From Agromyces mariniharenae (GTDB lineage Bacteria; Actinomycetota; Actinomycetes; Actinomycetales; Microbacteriaceae): a stretch of DNA of 64,000 nt. The stretch lies in contig NZ_VSSB01000002.1 in NCBI RefSeq assembly GCF_008122505.1, positions 1,054,001 to 1,118,000 on the forward strand, written 5' to 3'. This document shows, one piece after another, positions 61,672 through 64,000 of the stretch. Both the position numbers and the translations under genes were made by a program. Every line of letters starts with the position of its first letter. Positions within the stretch are counted from its first letter, which is position 1. The notes beneath the pieces were generated by a model, which saw only the letters and a program-made list of their open reading frames with translations, did not search any database and was not told the DNA's origin.

Positions 61672-62148
61672 TCAGTCGTCCGCGGACGCCCGCTCGTCAT
61701 CCGTCGAGAACCCGTCGAGCACCGCGCGCTCGCCCGACTCGAGGAGCTCCTGGAACAGCGTGACCTGGACGCCCGCCGGAGCGTCGATCCGGGAGTTCAG
61801 CGACTGCCACGGCGTGACGACCGGCTCGGCGACGACGCGGCCGCCTGCGGCCTCGAGCCGTCGCGTGGCGCCCTCGGTGTCGGTCACCTCGAACGCGAGC
61901 CGGATGTGCGGGCTCTCGGCGCCGCCCGCCTCGATGCGGTCGATCGCCTGCTTGTGCACGGGGTTCGCGATCTCGAGCGTGGCACGGCCGGCATCGAGGA
62001 TGACGACGCGCTCGTCGCCGCCCTCGGCGAAGGCGAGGTACTCGGGCAGCCCGAGCGTGTCGCGGAAGAACGCGACCGCCTGGTCGTAGTCGACGGCCTC
62101 CACGACGACGCGGAGCTGGAGGACCGAGGGCGTTGCGGCATCCGTCAT
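61672..62148 (-). CDS. VOC family (glyoxalase/bleomycin-resistance fold) protein
   Basis: This 158-residue protein has two beta-alpha-beta-beta-beta modules: LQLRVVVEAVDYDQAVAFFRDTLGLPEYL, and IRLAFEVTDTEGATRRLEAAGG near the middle. It ends INSRI-type LNSRIDAPAGVQVTLFQEL with the metal-site Glu. Substrate unknown. GGGAGG eight bases before the ATG at 62148 supports the start. It converges on ychJ. Confidence 0.88.
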   Translation of the reverse strand: MTDAATPSVLQLRVVVEAVDYDQAVAFFRDTLGLPEYLAFAEGGDERVVILDAGRATLEIANPVHKQAIDRIEAGGAESPHIRLAFEVTDTEGATRRLEAAGGRVVAEPVVTPWQSLNSRIDAPAGVQVTLFQELLESGERAVLDGFSTDDERASADD

Positions 62149-62204
62149 GCCCGAATCCTCCCAGTCGCGGCCGACATCCGCGAGGGCCTGATCAGCGGGT
62201 CCGA

Positions 62205-62828
62205 TCAGGACCCTGGCGTCGCGGGGTACGGACGCTCGGCGAGGAGGCCCGCGAGGTGCACGGCGTTCCGCACGAGCGTCGCGTTGGCCTGTGCGACCGG
62301 CTCCGGGGTCTCGGGGAGGTCCTTGTAGTCGGTCTTCTCCATCGCCGCGCCGTTCCAGTACGTGCCGCCCTGCGCCGGCATCGTGAACCCGACGTCGTTG
62401 AGGGCCTGGTGGAGGTCGGCCGTGATCTTGTGCGCGCCGTCCTCGTTGCCGAGCACGGCGGTGACCGCCACGCGGCCGAACAGGATCGGTCGCCCCGCGT
62501 CGTCGGTGGCGGACAGCTCGGCATCGAGTCGTTCGAGCACGCGCTGCGCCACGCTCGACATGTGGCCGAGCCAGGTCGGCGTGCAGACCACGAGGATGTC
62601 GGACGCGAGGATGCGCTCGCGCAGGCCCGGCCACTCGTCGCCGTCGCCCATGTCGGCGTCGACGCCCGGCGCCACGTCGACGTCGACCACGCGCACGATG
62701 TCGCCCTCGAGTCCATGTCCGGCGAAGCCGCCGAGGAGCTGCTCCGCGATGAGCTGGCAGCTGGATGCCTCGGGGGCGTGCTTGAGCGTGCAGTTCAGCA
62801 GGAGCACGGACAGGTCGGTGGTCGGCAT
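62205..62828 (-). CDS. flavodoxin-fold NAD(P)H-dependent reductase
   Basis: This 207-residue protein begins LSVLLLNCTLKHAPEASSCQLIAEQLL, the FMN phosphate loop of the NADPH-dependent FMN reductase family. SDILVVCTPTWLGHMSSVAQRVLERLD and GRVAVTAVLGNEDGAHKI follow. It probably carries FMN and reduces quinones or related acceptors; no direct evidence of substrate. It lies upstream of the VOC gene on the same strand, 56 bases apart. Confidence 0.87.
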   Translation of the reverse strand: MPTTDLSVLLLNCTLKHAPEASSCQLIAEQLLGGFAGHGLEGDIVRVVDVDVAPGVDADMGDGDEWPGLRERILASDILVVCTPTWLGHMSSVAQRVLERLDAELSATDDAGRPILFGRVAVTAVLGNEDGAHKITADLHQALNDVGFTMPAQGGTYWNGAAMEKTDYKDLPETPEPVAQANATLVRNAVHLAGLLAERPYPATPGS

Positions 62829-62989
62829 GCGATGCGCCTCTCCGGCGCGGATCGATGCGCCACTCCCCTGTCTAGGCGCTGGGACCGCCCGTCCACAGGG
62901 GCTTGACAGCCGTCACCGGGCGGCCGGGTCAGGCGTCGTCGGCCCGCCGACTCATGGCCGAGTCAAAGGGAATCCCGAGGTTCGCCCCG

Positions 62990-62995
62990 TAGCGT
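62990..62995 (+). promoter_or_regulatory. -10 element (TAGCGT) of the alarmone synthetase gene, leaderless or nearly so
   Basis: TAGCGT ends seven bases before the GTG at 63003, and there is no ribosome site. Transcription is expected to begin on or within a base of the start codon. Confidence 0.55.
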
Positions 62996-63002
62996 CGGGC
63001 AG

Positions 63003-63752
63003 GTGACCCCGCTCGATGGCATCCCCTCGCAACGGCACCCCGAGGCTCCGCACCTCCTCACGGCCCGGGCGCAACGCACCCTCGAGGCGATCGACGGCCG
63101 CACGCTCGACGAGATGCGCGCCCTGCGCGACGAGACCGAGCGCTTCATGCTCCGCTACAAGTTCGGCATGGACGAGGTGATCACGAAGCTCTCGATCCTG
63201 CGCGAGGAGTTCAGCCAGAACCACGACTACAACCCGATCGAGCACATCTCGAGCCGGTTGAAGAGCCTCGACAGCGTCATCGCCAAGATGCAGCGCAAGG
63301 GCATCGAGCCGACGTTCGACACGATCCGCGACACCATCACCGACATCGCGGGCGTTCGGGTGACGTGCAGCTTCGTCTCCGACGCCTACCGGCTCGCCGA
63401 GCTCCTCACCGAACAGCCCGACATCCGCGTGCTCAAGGTCAAGGACTACATCGCCGAGCCGAAGGAGAACGGCTACCAGAGCTTGCACCTCATCGTGGAG
63501 GTCCCGGTGTTCCTCTCGACGGGCGCGCACCCGGTCGCCGTCGAGGTGCAGATCCGCACGATCGCGATGGACTTCTGGGCGAGCCTCGAGCACAAGATCT
63601 ACTACAAGTACGATCGGCAGGTGCCGCAGGAGCTCCTCGACGGGCTGACGGACGCCGCGCACACCGCCGCGGAGCTCGATTCGCGCATGGAGCGCCTGCA
63701 CCGCGAGGTGCACGGGGCGCCGTCGCACCGGCGCGGCACGATCGCGATCTGA
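63003..63752 (+). CDS. small alarmone synthetase (RelA/SpoT synthetase domain only)
   Basis: This 249-residue protein makes (p)ppGpp from ATP and GDP/GTP. It contains only the synthetase domain (about 55-195): SRLKSLDSVIAKMQRKG, IRDTITDIAGVRVTC, the G-loop in KENGYQSLHLIVEVPV, and VEVQIRTIAMDFWASLEHKIYYK. There is no HD hydrolase, TGS or ACT domain, so it is a RelQ/RelP-type enzyme controlled mainly at expression level. Both flanks have long helices typical of RelQ tetramers. Confidence 0.92.
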   Translation: MTPLDGIPSQRHPEAPHLLTARAQRTLEAIDGRTLDEMRALRDETERFMLRYKFGMDEVITKLSILREEFSQNHDYNPIEHISSRLKSLDSVIAKMQRKGIEPTFDTIRDTITDIAGVRVTCSFVSDAYRLAELLTEQPDIRVLKVKDYIAEPKENGYQSLHLIVEVPVFLSTGAHPVAVEVQIRTIAMDFWASLEHKIYYKYDRQVPQELLDGLTDAAHTAAELDSRMERLHREVHGAPSHRRGTIAI

Positions 63753-63756
63753 GTCG

Positions 63757-64000
63757 TCAGCGGAGTGCGACGAGCGCCGCGCGTCCCGTGTCCGTGACGC
63801 GCAGCGAGCGGTCGCCGGCCACGCGCGACACCCATCCCTCGGCGAGCAGGGTGTCGAGGAGGTGAGCACCGAGTCGCCCGGCGATGTGCGGCCGGCGCTC
63901 GGTCCAGTCGAGGCATCCGCGCACCGCCGGCCTGCGCCCGTCAGGGTCGACGGCACCGAGGTGCAGGGTCGCCGCAAGCGCGCCCTCGGCGTCGAGGATC
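63757..64000 (-). CDS. C-terminal part of an ArsR family regulator (partial)
   Basis: An open frame entering from the right edge reads ILDAEGALAATLHLG, then RRPAVRGCLDWTERRPHIAG and GWVSRVAGDRSLRVTDTGRAAL before a TGA at 63757. The CLDWTERRPHIAG segment followed by a short winged-helix tail is typical of one group of ArsR/SmtB-type regulators in Actinobacteria. The DNA-binding N-terminus lies outside the window. Only 81 codons are visible, so the family call is moderate. It converges on the alarmone synthetase with four bases between stops. Confidence 0.65.
   Translation of the reverse strand, partial: ILDAEGALAATLHLGAVDPDGRRPAVRGCLDWTERRPHIAGRLGAHLLDTLLAEGWVSRVAGDRSLRVTDTGRAALVALR

Overview
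The window is a very GC-rich (roughly 70% by eye), densely packed actinobacterial chromosome segment. GTG and TTG starts are common, four-base ATGA/GTGA stop-start overlaps are frequent, and -10 elements of the form TAGNNT recur. Gene content and order point to the Microbacteriaceae, plausibly Agromyces or a close relative. The reasons are a C50-type carotenoid operon, a MurE whose diamino-acid specificity motif is neither the meso-DAP nor the usual lysine form, and a strongly over-represented GCGGCATCC / GGATGCCGC word. The genus is inference. There is no tRNA, rRNA, CRISPR, transposon or prophage, so the window is core chromosome.

Layout. 1-2.3 kb (-): an OpuC/ProU-type osmoprotectant ABC operon running off the left edge, with a TetR regulator behind it. 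3.2-4.3 kb (+): an App1-type phosphatase. 4.3-10.8 kb (-): pyrD, nrdR, hisD and the replicative polymerase gene dnaE. 10.9-30.9 kb (-): a complete division and cell-wall (dcw) cluster. It reads from the right as mraZ, rsmH, ftsL, ftsI, murE, murF, mraY, murD, ftsW, murG, murC, ftsQ, ftsZ, yggS, sepF, yggT, divIVA, lspA and a RluA-family gene. It starts at a promoter carrying three MraZ boxes. 31.2-41.9 kb: DUF3040 protein, short-chain prenyl synthase, Rv2175c-like regulator, LysM hydrolase, PASTA kinase PknL, class II DAHP synthase, PlsC, ROK sugar kinase and a long-chain acyl-CoA synthetase. This follows the Mycobacterium tuberculosis Rv2169c-Rv2187 order as I recall it. 42-50.9 kb: def, a type VII secretion-style ParA-like ATPase, pyruvate carboxylase, ParA, and an Rv1822-Rv1830-like block (MerR, FtsR, FHA protein GarA/OdhI, CDP-alcohol phosphatidyltransferase). 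51-52.9 kb: a DUF1295 membrane protein, a NUDIX hydrolase and a CrtR-like MarR regulator. 52.9-58.7 kb (+): idi-crtE-crtB-crtI-crtYe-crtYf-crtEb, all translationally coupled. 58.7-64 kb: small housekeeping genes (S4 protein, GNAT, NAD(P)HX epimerase, lysozyme-fold secreted protein, YchJ, VOC, flavodoxin-like reductase, small alarmone synthetase) and a truncated ArsR regulator at the right edge.

How the parts fit. The Mur enzymes, MraY, MurG, FtsW and FtsI build septal peptidoglycan. FtsZ, SepF, FtsQ, FtsL and DivIVA organise where it is built. PknL/Rv2175c, GarA and FtsR are regulatory proteins that in relatives act on growth, 2-oxoglutarate metabolism and ftsZ transcription. Idi and CrtE supply C20 precursor; CrtB and CrtI make lycopene; CrtEb and CrtYe/CrtYf elongate and cyclise it to a C50 pigment. 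A perfect 19-bp palindrome between the MarR gene and idi is the likely control point.

The most unusual sequence features are four. A 40-bp imperfect duplication of the murF 3' end creates a 21-codon mini-ORF chained by ATGA overlaps to both murF and mraY. Many genes appear leaderless, with a -10 element exactly six bases before the start codon. A palindromic GGATGCCGC word is widespread. The MurE specificity motif is unusual. Only one gene-free stretch exceeds 300 bases (30880-31203, upstream of mraZ) and it is described below.
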